The notes under the pieces were generated by a model. The model was not told where the DNA came from and searched no databases. It saw nothing but the letters and a program-made list of their open reading frames with translations. A program made the position numbers and the translations under genes. A DNA stretch of 64,000 nt, from contig CAYULW010000001.1 of the NCBI GenBank assembly GCA_964445815.1, positions 248,001 to 312,000 of the forward strand, written 5' to 3'. Positions 1 through 8,800 of this stretch are shown piece by piece; within the stretch, counting starts at the first letter, position 1; every line of letters begins with the position of its first letter. The stretch is from CAYULW01 sp964445815. GTDB lineage: Bacteria > Bacteroidota > Bacteroidia > Flavobacteriales_E > Vicingaceae.

Positions 1-2
1 TG

Positions 3-383
3 CCTATAAAGAATGGAAGTGCAAAGATAGAAGCCCGATTCCCCAATGGGAATTTGGCTAGAACTTATGAAATTAAACATGGCATATTTACAGGGAAATA
101 CAAGACCTATTATGCCAATGGGCAAATCAATATAGATTATGAATTAGTTAATGATGAGCGTCATGGGGCATACCGTATTTACTATGAAAATGGTCAATTG
201 CATGTAGAAGCGAATTATTACTACGGACTCTATGATGGGTTAAGAAAAGAATATCATCCAAATGGGCAGCTTAAATCAATGTCTAATTATAAGCTTGGAG
301 AAAGGCATGGCCTAACAGAGAAGTACGATGCTGAAGGGAATCAATTATACAGTAGAAATTATTATCATGGGGTTCGCTTGTAG
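3..383 (+). CDS. YwqK/MORN-like repeat protein, 5' end outside window
   Basis: The reading frame is open from the window edge, so the N-terminus is missing; the first internal start-like codon (TTG at 54) is probably not the true start. The visible 126 residues are a chain of roughly 23-residue repeats with the pattern YYxNGQL...G...DGLxKEYHPNGQ, typical of YwqK-family/MORN-2 repeat proteins of Bacteroidota. Such proteins form beta-hairpin ladders; some databases name them antitoxins, but a toxin-antitoxin role is not supported here because no toxin gene is visible. Its end overlaps the start of the next gene by 17 bases, suggesting co-transcription. Two further proteins of this type lie at 41501-42388 and 50121-51116. 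Function unknown. Confidence 0.75.
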   Translation, partial: PIKNGSAKIEARFPNGNLARTYEIKHGIFTGKYKTYYANGQINIDYELVNDERHGAYRIYYENGQLHVEANYYYGLYDGLRKEYHPNGQLKSMSNYKLGERHGLTEKYDAEGNQLYSRNYYHGVRL

Positions 384-2319
384 AGGATTAGTTTCGTTTG
401 TTTTTCTTTTACCTCTTTTTGTTCTTGCTCAGCCCAAGCCCACCAAACCTAGTGCAGCTTTATTAGAAGATTACATTAAGAGGTATCCTGATCAACAAAT
501 AGTTGTGACTGCTATTTTTACAAGAGACATACTTGATTTAGAAGATGGACAACCAACCGTCGTTTCTGAGACACATAAAACAATGGTGCACCTTTCCAAA
601 GACATTTATGCTTTTCAAGAGCAGTCCATTCATCACAATGAGTTTGTTGATATTGCCGATATAAAGGCGATCAATTATTATCCGGATGGAACAAAATACA
701 AAAAAGAGCAAGTCAAAGACTTTATAGATGAAGAGGTTATTTCAAACGGAATTAGCTTTTATGGTGGAGATCGCATGATGAAATTTCGCTACCAGAATCT
801 CAGAAAGGGCTCTTTTACCAATTTGAGCTACAAAAGAGAGCTTAAAGAATACCGTCTGATGATTCCGAGGTTTTTTAGAAACTCTAACCTTATAGAAAGT
901 CAAGAATATGTGTTGAAAGTACATAAGAGTATTGAGTTAGGTATTAAAACCTATAATTTCAGTGAACAAGTGGCGAGCTATGAAAAGCGTGAAGAAGGCA
1001 ACTACATAATTCACCACTGGAAAAGAAAGCCTGACTTTAAGCAGACAGTTGAAGGTGATGATGATTTGTATTTATACTACGAGCCTCATATTGTAACCTA
1101 CATCAAATCATACCAGAATAAAGACGGACAAACAGATGTATTTTCAGATGTTAATGGTTTGTACAATTGGTATTACTCACTTGTTGAACAAGTTGATCAA
1201 GACGCTGATGAAGACTTGAAAGCAGTAGCGGAAAGCATTGTAGATTCAAGCGATACAGAACTGGAAAAAGTACGTAAAGTCTATCGTTGGGTTCAAAGCA
1301 ACATCAAATACATTGCCTTTGGTGATGGATATGGAGGCTTTGTACCTAGAAATCCCCATGAAATCAATGAGAAACGTTACGGTGATTGCAAAGACATGTC
1401 ATGCTTAATGATCAATCTGCTAGATCACCTTGATATCAAAGCCTATTTTACTTGGATAGGAACAACAGACTTACCATACACCTATTTTGACTTGCCTACT
1501 CCGCAAACAGATAATCATATGATTGCGACCTATATCAATCAAGATGGAGTCAAATATTTTCTGGATGCAACTTCTAGTGTTGCAGAATTTGGTAGGCCGA
1601 CTTATGGCATACAAGGTAAAGAGGCTCTAATCGGATTTTCAAAAGATAGCTTCGAGGTTTATACGGTTCCGGTTACAAGCGAAAGTATCAACTCGGAGCA
1701 TGAAAGAAGTGAATTGAGTTTGAAAGGCGACACACTAAAAGGCGAAAGCAATATAATCTTTAGAGGGTATTTAGCAGAAGACATTATTTATGACATTAGT
1801 GATCAATCGGAAGAAGAACTGACTGAGTATGTCAAATTTGCTTTTGAAAAAGGCTCGAACAAATTCATCCCGGCAGATGTCAACTTTACTCGATTTGATG
1901 ATTCTAACGATTCGCTAAAATTGGATTACAACTTTACACTGGCCAATTATGCTTCACGAATTGGCTCCAGCATATACATCAATCTGAACCTGACACAGCA
2001 GTTTAAAGATTTCGGTACCGATGAATTCTATAAGACTCCTTTGGATTTGATGTATAAAAACTCAATGCATAAAAATTATGTGTTTAATATTCCACAGGGA
2101 TATAAAGTAGAGTTTTTACCTGACAATTCAAATTACAAGTCAGACCTGATGGAGTACTCTATTTCATATGAATTAAAAGAAAATCAGATTGACTACACAT
2201 TTACATTCAACATGTTGACTCAGTTCGTAAAGACAGATCAGCTTGAGTTGTGGAATGAAGGCATAAAACATGTGAGTAAAGCATTAGATAACTCAATAAA
2301 ATTGGTAAAAGATGAATAA
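367..2319 (+). CDS. DUF3857/transglutaminase-like secreted protein, catalytic triad intact
   Basis: A 650-residue protein. I place the start at ATG 367 because it begins directly with a signal peptide (MGFACRGLVSFVFLLPLFVL, then AQ); the frame extends upstream to 328 but that adds 13 residues ahead of the signal. The N-terminal half matches the DUF3857 layout, and the middle carries a transglutaminase-like core with Cys341 in RYGDCKDMS, His384 in DNHMIA and Asp400 in FLDAT. The family is common in Bacteroidota as exported proteins and is often assumed to act on peptides or the envelope; the substrate is not known. It overlaps the next gene by 8 bases, so the two are likely translationally coupled, and the neighbour is an inactive-looking relative. 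Confidence 0.85.
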   Translation: MGFACRGLVSFVFLLPLFVLAQPKPTKPSAALLEDYIKRYPDQQIVVTAIFTRDILDLEDGQPTVVSETHKTMVHLSKDIYAFQEQSIHHNEFVDIADIKAINYYPDGTKYKKEQVKDFIDEEVISNGISFYGGDRMMKFRYQNLRKGSFTNLSYKRELKEYRLMIPRFFRNSNLIESQEYVLKVHKSIELGIKTYNFSEQVASYEKREEGNYIIHHWKRKPDFKQTVEGDDDLYLYYEPHIVTYIKSYQNKDGQTDVFSDVNGLYNWYYSLVEQVDQDADEDLKAVAESIVDSSDTELEKVRKVYRWVQSNIKYIAFGDGYGGFVPRNPHEINEKRYGDCKDMSCLMINLLDHLDIKAYFTWIGTTDLPYTYFDLPTPQTDNHMIATYINQDGVKYFLDATSSVAEFGRPTYGIQGKEALIGFSKDSFEVYTVPVTSESINSEHERSELSLKGDTLKGESNIIFRGYLAEDIIYDISDQSEEELTEYVKFAFEKGSNKFIPADVNFTRFDDSNDSLKLDYNFTLANYASRIGSSIYINLNLTQQFKDFGTDEFYKTPLDLMYKNSMHKNYVFNIPQGYKVEFLPDNSNYKSDLMEYSISYELKENQIDYTFTFNMLTQFVKTDQLELWNEGIKHVSKALDNSIKLVKDE

Positions 2320-4276
2320 AATATTTGGATTACTATTTCTTATTCTTGGCGCATTCTTGTCCTTACAATCTCAACAGCATAAGTCATATGCATGGGGCAA
2401 TGAGTCAGAATTCAGAGCAAGTATAGAAAAGCTTGAAGGCGATGAAAATGAAGTAGTGTTAAAGCGTTTATATTCGGTTGAGTTTTTTCAAGACGGGGAA
2501 GAATCTAGCCAATATGTATTGATACATACGGTAAAATGGGTGAATGATGATGAGGCCATTAAAGCGAACAATAAAATTTACTTAAATGAACAAGAGGGTG
2601 CAGAGTACTTGATGCAAAAAGCCAGAGTTATAAAGCCCAATGGAGAAATTAAGGAGTTAAAAGAAAGTGATATCAAAGAAGGCGTTTATGAAAATGAAGA
2701 AAAATACCACTACTTCGCAGTTGAGGGCATTGAAAAGGGAAGTATAATCGAGACCATCAGCTATGAAAAATCTCGTCCCTTTTATTATGGTTCACTGGTT
2801 TATGCACAGGAAGATATTCCAAGATACAATCAAGAGTTTGAGTTAATTGCTCCTCCACATTTGGTTTTTGCTTTTAAATCACTGAATGCTTTTGATTCGA
2901 TTCAATTCGATACAACATATGCAGAAGGTAACAGATGGTCTGTGTTTACAGAGTATACAGAGAAGTTAGAAGGGCAGCCTTTTATGTACACAATATCTAA
3001 TCGAAAGGCCATTGTTTATAAGTTGGACAAGAATACCTACTCAGGAGTTTCTGATATTACTGCCTATGGTAATGCATCTCAAAATGTATTTCAAAACTTG
3101 CATCCTGAGTTGTCCAAATCAGAAAAAAAGCAATTGGATAAATTAATGAAAACCTTGAAATTATCAGTTATAGAAGGAGATGAGGGAAAAATAAAAACGA
3201 TTGAGAATCATTTGAAGTCCAACTTTCAGATAGTTAATGCGAACCACCCGGATCTGGAGAATATTGATTTTATCTTTAACAATAAGATTACCAATTCAGA
3301 CGGGATTATCATTTTAATGGGTTATCTTTTTGATCAGTTGGATATTGACTATCAACTGGTTTTAACGTGTGGAAGAGAGAGGAAGAAATTCCCTCAGGAC
3401 TTTGAGAGCTACTTGTATTTAGAGAAATATCTGGTTTATTTTCCCAAGTTAGACCTCTATATGAATCCGGCAAGTAATTTTGATCGACTTGGTTATTTCC
3501 CAAGTAATTTATCACACAATTATGGATTGTTTATTAAGGAGATATCTGTTGGAGGGCTGAAAACTGCCTTAGGTAAAATTAAATTTATCGAGGCTTTACC
3601 GGAGGACAAAACGTATGATAAAATATATATTGATGTTCAGTTTGGGGAAGATGTCTCTACTCCTAATATTCAATTTAGGCGTGAGTTGTTTGGTTTTGCT
3701 GCAGAAGCTTATCAGCCATATATGTATTTACTCGACGAAGAAAGAGTAAAAGAGATAAAAACCTCACTGGTTGATATGATTGAAGAAGGTATCGAGTTTG
3801 ATGAAGTCAAAATTGAGAATGACGATCAGAATGACTTTGGCTCAAAACCTTTTATCTATGAATTCTCTACTGTTCAACATCCATTTATTGAAAAAGCGGG
3901 AAATGACATTATTTTGAAACTTGGAAAACTAATCGGACCGCAATATGAAATGTATCAGGAAGAAGAAAGAAAGCACGATGTTGAACAAGATCATAACCGT
4001 TTCTACTACCGCGAAATAAAAGTTGAAAAACCGGAGGGCTATAGTATTGAAAATTTGGAAACATTAAATTACGCCTATTACTTTCCTAATGAAGAGAAAC
4101 CTGACTATTACTTTTCTTCTCAATATGAAGATAAAGGAGATTTTATTTTAATCACTTCTTCAGAAGGCTACTCAACCATTACTGTTCCAAAGGAAGATTT
4201 TGAGGATTTTAGAAAGGTAATTAATGCAGCGGCAGACTTCAATAAAATCAGCTTGATTCTTGAAAAGAAGCAATAA
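2312..4276 (+). CDS. DUF3857 protein with degenerate transglutaminase core
   Basis: A 654-residue protein with a signal peptide (MNKIFGLLFLILGAFLSLQS, then QQ). It has the same overall layout as the preceding gene. Aligned by eye on the shared LFDQLDI/LLDHLDI segment, the catalytic Cys position is Ser329, the His position is Tyr367 (ESYLYLEKY) and the Asp position is Asn385 (LYMNPAS). All three catalytic residues are therefore replaced while the frame is fully open, so this looks like a maintained pseudoenzyme and not a decaying gene. Its start codon lies inside the end of the previous gene (ATG at 2312, stop at 2317-2319). A role as partner or scaffold of the active protein is inference. Confidence 0.8.
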   Translation: MNKIFGLLFLILGAFLSLQSQQHKSYAWGNESEFRASIEKLEGDENEVVLKRLYSVEFFQDGEESSQYVLIHTVKWVNDDEAIKANNKIYLNEQEGAEYLMQKARVIKPNGEIKELKESDIKEGVYENEEKYHYFAVEGIEKGSIIETISYEKSRPFYYGSLVYAQEDIPRYNQEFELIAPPHLVFAFKSLNAFDSIQFDTTYAEGNRWSVFTEYTEKLEGQPFMYTISNRKAIVYKLDKNTYSGVSDITAYGNASQNVFQNLHPELSKSEKKQLDKLMKTLKLSVIEGDEGKIKTIENHLKSNFQIVNANHPDLENIDFIFNNKITNSDGIIILMGYLFDQLDIDYQLVLTCGRERKKFPQDFESYLYLEKYLVYFPKLDLYMNPASNFDRLGYFPSNLSHNYGLFIKEISVGGLKTALGKIKFIEALPEDKTYDKIYIDVQFGEDVSTPNIQFRRELFGFAAEAYQPYMYLLDEERVKEIKTSLVDMIEEGIEFDEVKIENDDQNDFGSKPFIYEFSTVQHPFIEKAGNDIILKLGKLIGPQYEMYQEEERKHDVEQDHNRFYYREIKVEKPEGYSIENLETLNYAYYFPNEEKPDYYFSSQYEDKGDFILITSSEGYSTITVPKEDFEDFRKVINAAADFNKISLILEKKQ

Positions 4277-4305
4277 AACTTCGTCATAATTGTTTGATTA
4301 GTATT

Positions 4306-4342
4306 TTTTTATCGATTCATTATAACTTTTTATCGATTCATT
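4306..4342 (+). repeat. Two direct repeats spaced 21 bp, upstream of stress-protein promoter
   Basis: The 16-base word tttttatcgattcatt occurs exactly at 4306-4321 and again at 4327-4342. The 21-base period is two helical turns, so both copies face the same side of the DNA. The second copy ends where the -33 element of the following promoter begins. This is the arrangement of a two-site activator or repressor binding region; the regulator is unknown. Confidence 0.65.
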
Positions 4343-4371
4343 TTGATAATTAGCTTAAATATCTATATTTG
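4343..4371 (+). promoter_or_regulatory. Bacteroidota-type promoter of universal stress gene
   Basis: A TTG (within TTTTG, 4341-4345) is followed after 18 bases by TATATTTG (4364-4371). This fits the Bacteroidota sigma consensus TTG, 17-23 bases, TAnnTTTG. The start codon at 4392 leaves a leader of roughly 15 bases. Direct repeats sit immediately upstream. Confidence 0.65.
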
Positions 4372-4391
4372 AATAGAACTTAAACTCTAAA

Positions 4392-5228
4392 ATGTACCCA
4401 ATGGAAAATACTTATCGAGTAATGGTGCCTCATGATTTTACAGAACAAGCTAACGCTGCTGTTTCACACGCTGCTATGGTTGCAAAAAGTTTTGGAGGTG
4501 AAGTCCTGTTATTGCATGTCATATCTAGTGAAAAAGCACGTGGTGCTGCTGAGGAAAAATTAAAAGAGCTCTCAGAAGATGCATCAAACACCTATAGTGT
4601 TGATGTGAATTACGAAATTAGAAAAGGCAGCATTTTTGACCGGATTCCTGAAGTGGCAAAAGAAATGGATGCCATGCTTATTGTTATGGGAACACATGGA
4701 GTTAAGGGGATTCAACATTTAACGGGTAGTTATGCATTAAAGGTAATCGGACATTCCAAAGTTCCATTTATTGTTTGTCAGACTAAAAAGTCTCGAGGTG
4801 AAGTCAATGATATTGTTTTGCCGATTAAGTTCTCGCAAGAAACAAAATCTAAGCTATCCATAACGGCCAGCATAGCCAAGCACTTTAAAGCTGTAGTTCA
4901 CATTTTTACTTCTAATGAAACGGATGAATTCATTAAAACCAAGGTAACTAGAGAGTTGACCTTTGCTAAGCATTTCTTTGATGAAAGAGGAGTAAAGTAT
5001 GAGGTGGAAGTAGCTCCTGAGCACGGTCATTTTATTCCTCAAATGCTAGACTATGCAAATGATATAGATGCTGATATGGTCGCCATCGTCAATTCTTCAG
5101 GTGACGGTGGATTTTTACCTGATTTATTTAAAGGTAGTGGTGAATTAGAAGTTTTGAGCAATAAATACGAAATACCAACGATTGTGATGAATCCATCGCA
5201 GATTTTTGTGCCTGAACATTTTGGATAG
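4392..5228 (+). CDS. Universal stress protein, two tandem UspA domains
   Basis: A 278-residue cytoplasmic protein made of two Usp folds. The first domain begins RVMVPHDFTEQANAAVSHA and ends with the nucleotide-loop-like GTHGVKGIQHLTGS followed by a VPFIV strand; the glycine spacing here is one residue shorter than the usual G-2x-G-9x-G(S/T), so ATP binding is uncertain. The second domain (from about residue 137, DIVLPIKFS) lacks an obvious glycine loop. The start is ATG 4392; ATG 4401 is an alternative. It is a single-gene unit: its own promoter with two upstream direct repeats, and a strong terminator after it. Tandem Usp proteins of this size are usual in Bacteroidota; the precise stress role is unknown. 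Confidence 0.88.
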   Translation: MYPMENTYRVMVPHDFTEQANAAVSHAAMVAKSFGGEVLLLHVISSEKARGAAEEKLKELSEDASNTYSVDVNYEIRKGSIFDRIPEVAKEMDAMLIVMGTHGVKGIQHLTGSYALKVIGHSKVPFIVCQTKKSRGEVNDIVLPIKFSQETKSKLSITASIAKHFKAVVHIFTSNETDEFIKTKVTRELTFAKHFFDERGVKYEVEVAPEHGHFIPQMLDYANDIDADMVAIVNSSGDGGFLPDLFKGSGELEVLSNKYEIPTIVMNPSQIFVPEHFG

Positions 5229-5240
5229 AATAGAATTGTA

Positions 5241-5283
5241 ATAAAAAGAAAGCCCATCCAATTTGGATGGGCTTTCTTTTTAT
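5241..5283. terminator. Strong bidirectional terminator
   Basis: A nearly perfect hairpin with about 20 paired bases (5241-5260 with 5264-5283), GC core agcccatcca/tggatgggct, three-base loop, and A-run/T-run arms. It works for the plus-strand stress gene and for the convergent minus-strand lipoprotein gene. Confidence 0.9.
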
Positions 5284-5293
5284 TTAGGGTGAT

Positions 5294-5842
5294 TTAAGAA
5301 GCTTGATCAAATGAAAGCGATTGAGCTGATTTAAGCATTTGTTCTATATCTCTCTTTTTGAAACTATTTTCAGCAGCACTTCTTAGCTCATATAGGTCTC
5401 CATTAAATTCCTTCACAAGAAAGAAGTGAAATTCAGGTTCGATGTCTGAATCTGCTATACTTTTCTGATACACAATGTACTCGGGAGTATCCTCAATGTA
5501 TTCAATATTGTAGACCAAGTCGCTTTCTAGTTCTGCCTTAAATTCATCAATACTTAAACCGAAGGGAAGAATCTCGAGATTAAAGTTATTTCCTCTTTTG
5601 ATGACAGTAGCCCCTGTACTGTTCATTGAGATCTGCATATTGTCACCGACAGGGATGTAGATTGTTCCAGGGACATCATAGTCATGAAGCTGAACTGCTT
5701 CCATACCGGAATAGTCGGCATTGGCTTCAGTTTGCGCTGTAGCTTCTGTAGAATTTTCTTCTTTTACCTTTCCATTGCCACCACAAGCAACAGATAACAT
5801 AGAGATAGTGAGGCCAATTATTAAATAGTTGATTTTTTTCAT
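5294..5842 (-). CDS. Small lipoprotein of unknown function
   Basis: A 182-residue protein. The N-terminus is a lipoprotein signal (MKKINYLIIGLTISMLSVAC, then GG) with lipobox SVAC, followed by a low-complexity Glu/Thr/Ala linker typical of surface or periplasmic lipoproteins in this phylum. The rest is a mixed alpha/beta sequence with no family I recognise. It lies 47 bases downstream of the alpha-2-macroglobulin gene but has a good TAnnTTTG element just upstream, so it may have its own promoter. A link with the macroglobulin is possible from proximity only. Confidence 0.7.
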   Translation of the reverse strand: MKKINYLIIGLTISMLSVACGGNGKVKEENSTEATAQTEANADYSGMEAVQLHDYDVPGTIYIPVGDNMQISMNSTGATVIKRGNNFNLEILPFGLSIDEFKAELESDLVYNIEYIEDTPEYIVYQKSIADSDIEPEFHFFLVKEFNGDLYELRSAAENSFKKRDIEQMLKSAQSLSFDQAS

Positions 5843-5861
5843 GATAAGTGTTTATTTCAAA

Positions 5862-5869
5862 CAAATATA
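5862..5869 (-). promoter_or_regulatory. -7 element (TATATTTG) for the small lipoprotein gene
   Basis: Read on the minus strand, TATATTTG is an exact match to TAnnTTTG, 20 bases before the ATG. The nearest TTG upstream (5897-5895) is 25 bases away, slightly beyond the usual spacing, so the -33 half is uncertain. Confidence 0.4.
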
Positions 5870-5889
5870 AATTTTCTCTGCATATCGGC

Positions 5890-8800
5890 TCAGTCAATTT
5901 GCAGCCTTTCTCCTTGACTATGGCTGTTGAACTCAGGAGCATAAAAACACTGAAGTGTGCTAAAGCCATTTGAGAAGTCTCCTGAAATGTTGGCCTTTAA
6001 AGTGTACTCAAGCACATAAGTCCCTCGTTTTAAGTAATCAAAGAAAAAATTTGTGGAGGCGTCCTTATGACTTAAATAATAGCCTAAACCATCTTGAAAT
6101 TGATATCCTGATAAGGTTTGTGCCGGCTCAAGACCTGAAGCTCTTAAATCTTTGAGGTGGACAAACTCCAAATCTCTATCACATTCTATCTTTAAGCGAA
6201 CTCTTAACTTGTCTCCTTTTTGCAAAGGCGTTTCTTCAAGAGGAGTCAATACTTCTCCTTTTGAATTTAAGTCAACCTTAAAGACTTGTTTGTGAAGCTT
6301 TAAACCGGAATTACCGGCTGCTTCTACCTCATCGAGGTTTTGATAGTATTGCCAGTGTAAGGCTCCCCAGGCGATGCTCTCATTTGTATTTTCAGCGGCA
6401 ATCTCTCCCATGTTACTATCTATTTCAGAAGCACTCCATTTTTTTATAAAATAACCACTTCCAGCTTCCTGCTGAATTTCGGCAGATGAAACAATTTGAT
6501 TTCCAATCTGAATATGGGTCTCTTCATTTTGTTGCAATAAGTTGCTCCCTCTTTGGAGTAAAGCATAGCATGCAAGTGCGGTAGATCGAGTACTGGGCCA
6601 TGCCTGTGTTTGTTTTTGTTTAAGTAACCAAATCTTTAACTCATCTATTATAGACAGGTCATTACCGATTTCTTCAAAAGCTTCAATGAGTAGGGCATGA
6701 CTTTCTATTTTCGCATTATACCAATAGTAACCACCTTTATTTTCTTTCCAATACATGCCCATTTCTTCATCTAGAATGGCATGATCGGTTAATGAGAATA
6801 GAATGTCTTTAGGAGTACTTAACTCAGGATGGGAACGATGAAGTGCTAGAGCAATTAAACCTTTCATGTAATTGCTTTGTTCAGTCCAATAGCTTTGAGC
6901 TTGATTGAGATAATAATCAAATGCCGTTCTATCAGATGGGAGAGGTACTTCTGGGAAGAAACTCCTTGCGTATAGATAATAGATGTGAATGTATCCCAGG
7001 TGATTTAATTTTAGGTCTGCCTTTCTCTCTTTAAGTTTTTGATAATCCTTGATCATTTCTTGATCGAGATAATGAATGGCATTTTTTATCATCTCTGGTG
7101 CATCATTTATTCTTAGATGATGCAAGTGTCCAAAGCCACTAACCAAATATTGTGTTAAATAACGGTTGGGTCGCATACCCGTATACCATGCCCAAGCACC
7201 ATTAGACAGTTGTAGTTCTTTTAATTTTTGAAGAGAGTTGTTTTTTTGCATGGCCATTTGGTTGTAATCAAAAAGAAGAGTAATGCGCTTTTTCTGTTCA
7301 GTTTCAGATTTTGCTGCTTGCAACCATGGCGTTTCCTCAATCAATATGGCTTTAAGGTCTTGATGTTTCTCAAGATTTGACTGTAAAGCACCCGAATGAT
7401 TCACTTCCCATTGCTGAAAGATATCTTTTATATGGGGCTGGTCTTGGATAATGAATTCAGCGATGCTATTGGCAAAAAAGCGTGTAAATATCTGTTCAGT
7501 GCATTCCCCATTTTGCTCTGTCATATAGGGCAAAGCTTGTATCGCGTACCAGACCGGATTAGGGCTGAACTCCAAAGACAGGCTTTTATGTTCTAGATTT
7601 TGCTTGTTTCCGGCATTTATCAATGCTTCCCATTTCCACTCTTTAATCTCTTTTCCTCTTAACGATAGAGGAAAAGATTCTGTAATTAGAGTCCTGTTTG
7701 GTAAAACCGGAATTGCTCGTTCTTCACTGTCAATATGATTTTCTGACTCTGCCGATATTTTATAAGCGATCGCTTCTATGCCTTTAGGAATTTTTATTTT
7801 CCAATCGACACTTGTATTTCCTTTTGCTTTGATTTGAACACGTTGTGTGGGACTGGAATCGTCAATCAGATCAATTGCTCGGCCGGTAAGCGGGTTATAA
7901 AATTCTAAACGAACCATGACCTCGACCCACTGGTCGGTCATATTTGAAATACTTGAAGAGAAAAGCAATTGATCTCCCTCCCTGAAAAATCGGGGGGCAT
8001 TTGGAAACAGCATGATTTCCTTTTGACTGACTATTGTTTTGCTAAAACTACCTAGAGCAAAATTCTGATCATGAGCAAATGCTCTAAACTTCCATGAAGT
8101 GAGGGCATCTGGCAATTTAAATTCAAAATTAAGTTCACCGTTTTTGGTCTTTTGTTGGGGATAGAAAAAAGCAGTTTCATTGAAGTTTTTTCGAGTGTAA
8201 TTTTCAACTGTATTCACTTTTCTTACTCCTGCTACATCAGCTAAATCATCTGATTCTTTTTTGTTTGCATGTACCATAGATTCATTGTCTTCTACAGCTA
8301 CTGCATCAAGAAGCATAAGAGGCTCAGCAAAGTTCGATTTAGCAAAGTACCTGTATCCGCCGCCAAGATAAAATCCGAACCAATTTAATTGTGGGACATA
8401 ACGGTGAAAACTCTTTGTGCTTAATTTTTTACCATACTCATTTGAGAAAATAGATCCAAATGTCCCTTTATGCCAAGCCAGTCGACTCTTATATTGTTGA
8501 TAAGGAAACCATTCCCAGTCTTGAGATCTAAACTGATCAAGAGAGGCATCATACATTGACACTAAAACTTCACTTTCTTTAGTCGACTCTCTGTTTTTTT
8601 CAACTTTTATGCTCCACTTTTCTTCGCTACCAGGGTTCAATTTATCTCTATGACTTAATAGTTTGATATTTAGGTTTTTGTTGCTAAACGGAACAGTTAT
8701 ATCATAAAGATAATGTAGTGATCTATTAGAATGTACAGCATTAAAGTGAACGCTAAATCCGCCACGATGCTCTTCTTTTATAGGAATACTTATTAACTGT

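Noticed and set aside
1..383. YwqK gene as antitoxin of a toxin-antitoxin system
   Set aside because: No toxin-like gene lies beside any of the three YwqK genes; two of the three have signal peptides.
742..924. Minus-strand open frame inside the transglutaminase gene
   Set aside because: Shadow frame: no signal, no homology, fully inside a well-supported gene.
2312..4276. Pseudogene reading of the second DUF3857 protein
   Set aside because: The frame is intact for 654 codons with a signal peptide; only the catalytic residues differ.
4306..4342. Repeats as the seed of a CRISPR array
   Set aside because: Only two copies, five bases apart, with no spacers of regular length and no cas genes; they lie in a promoter region.
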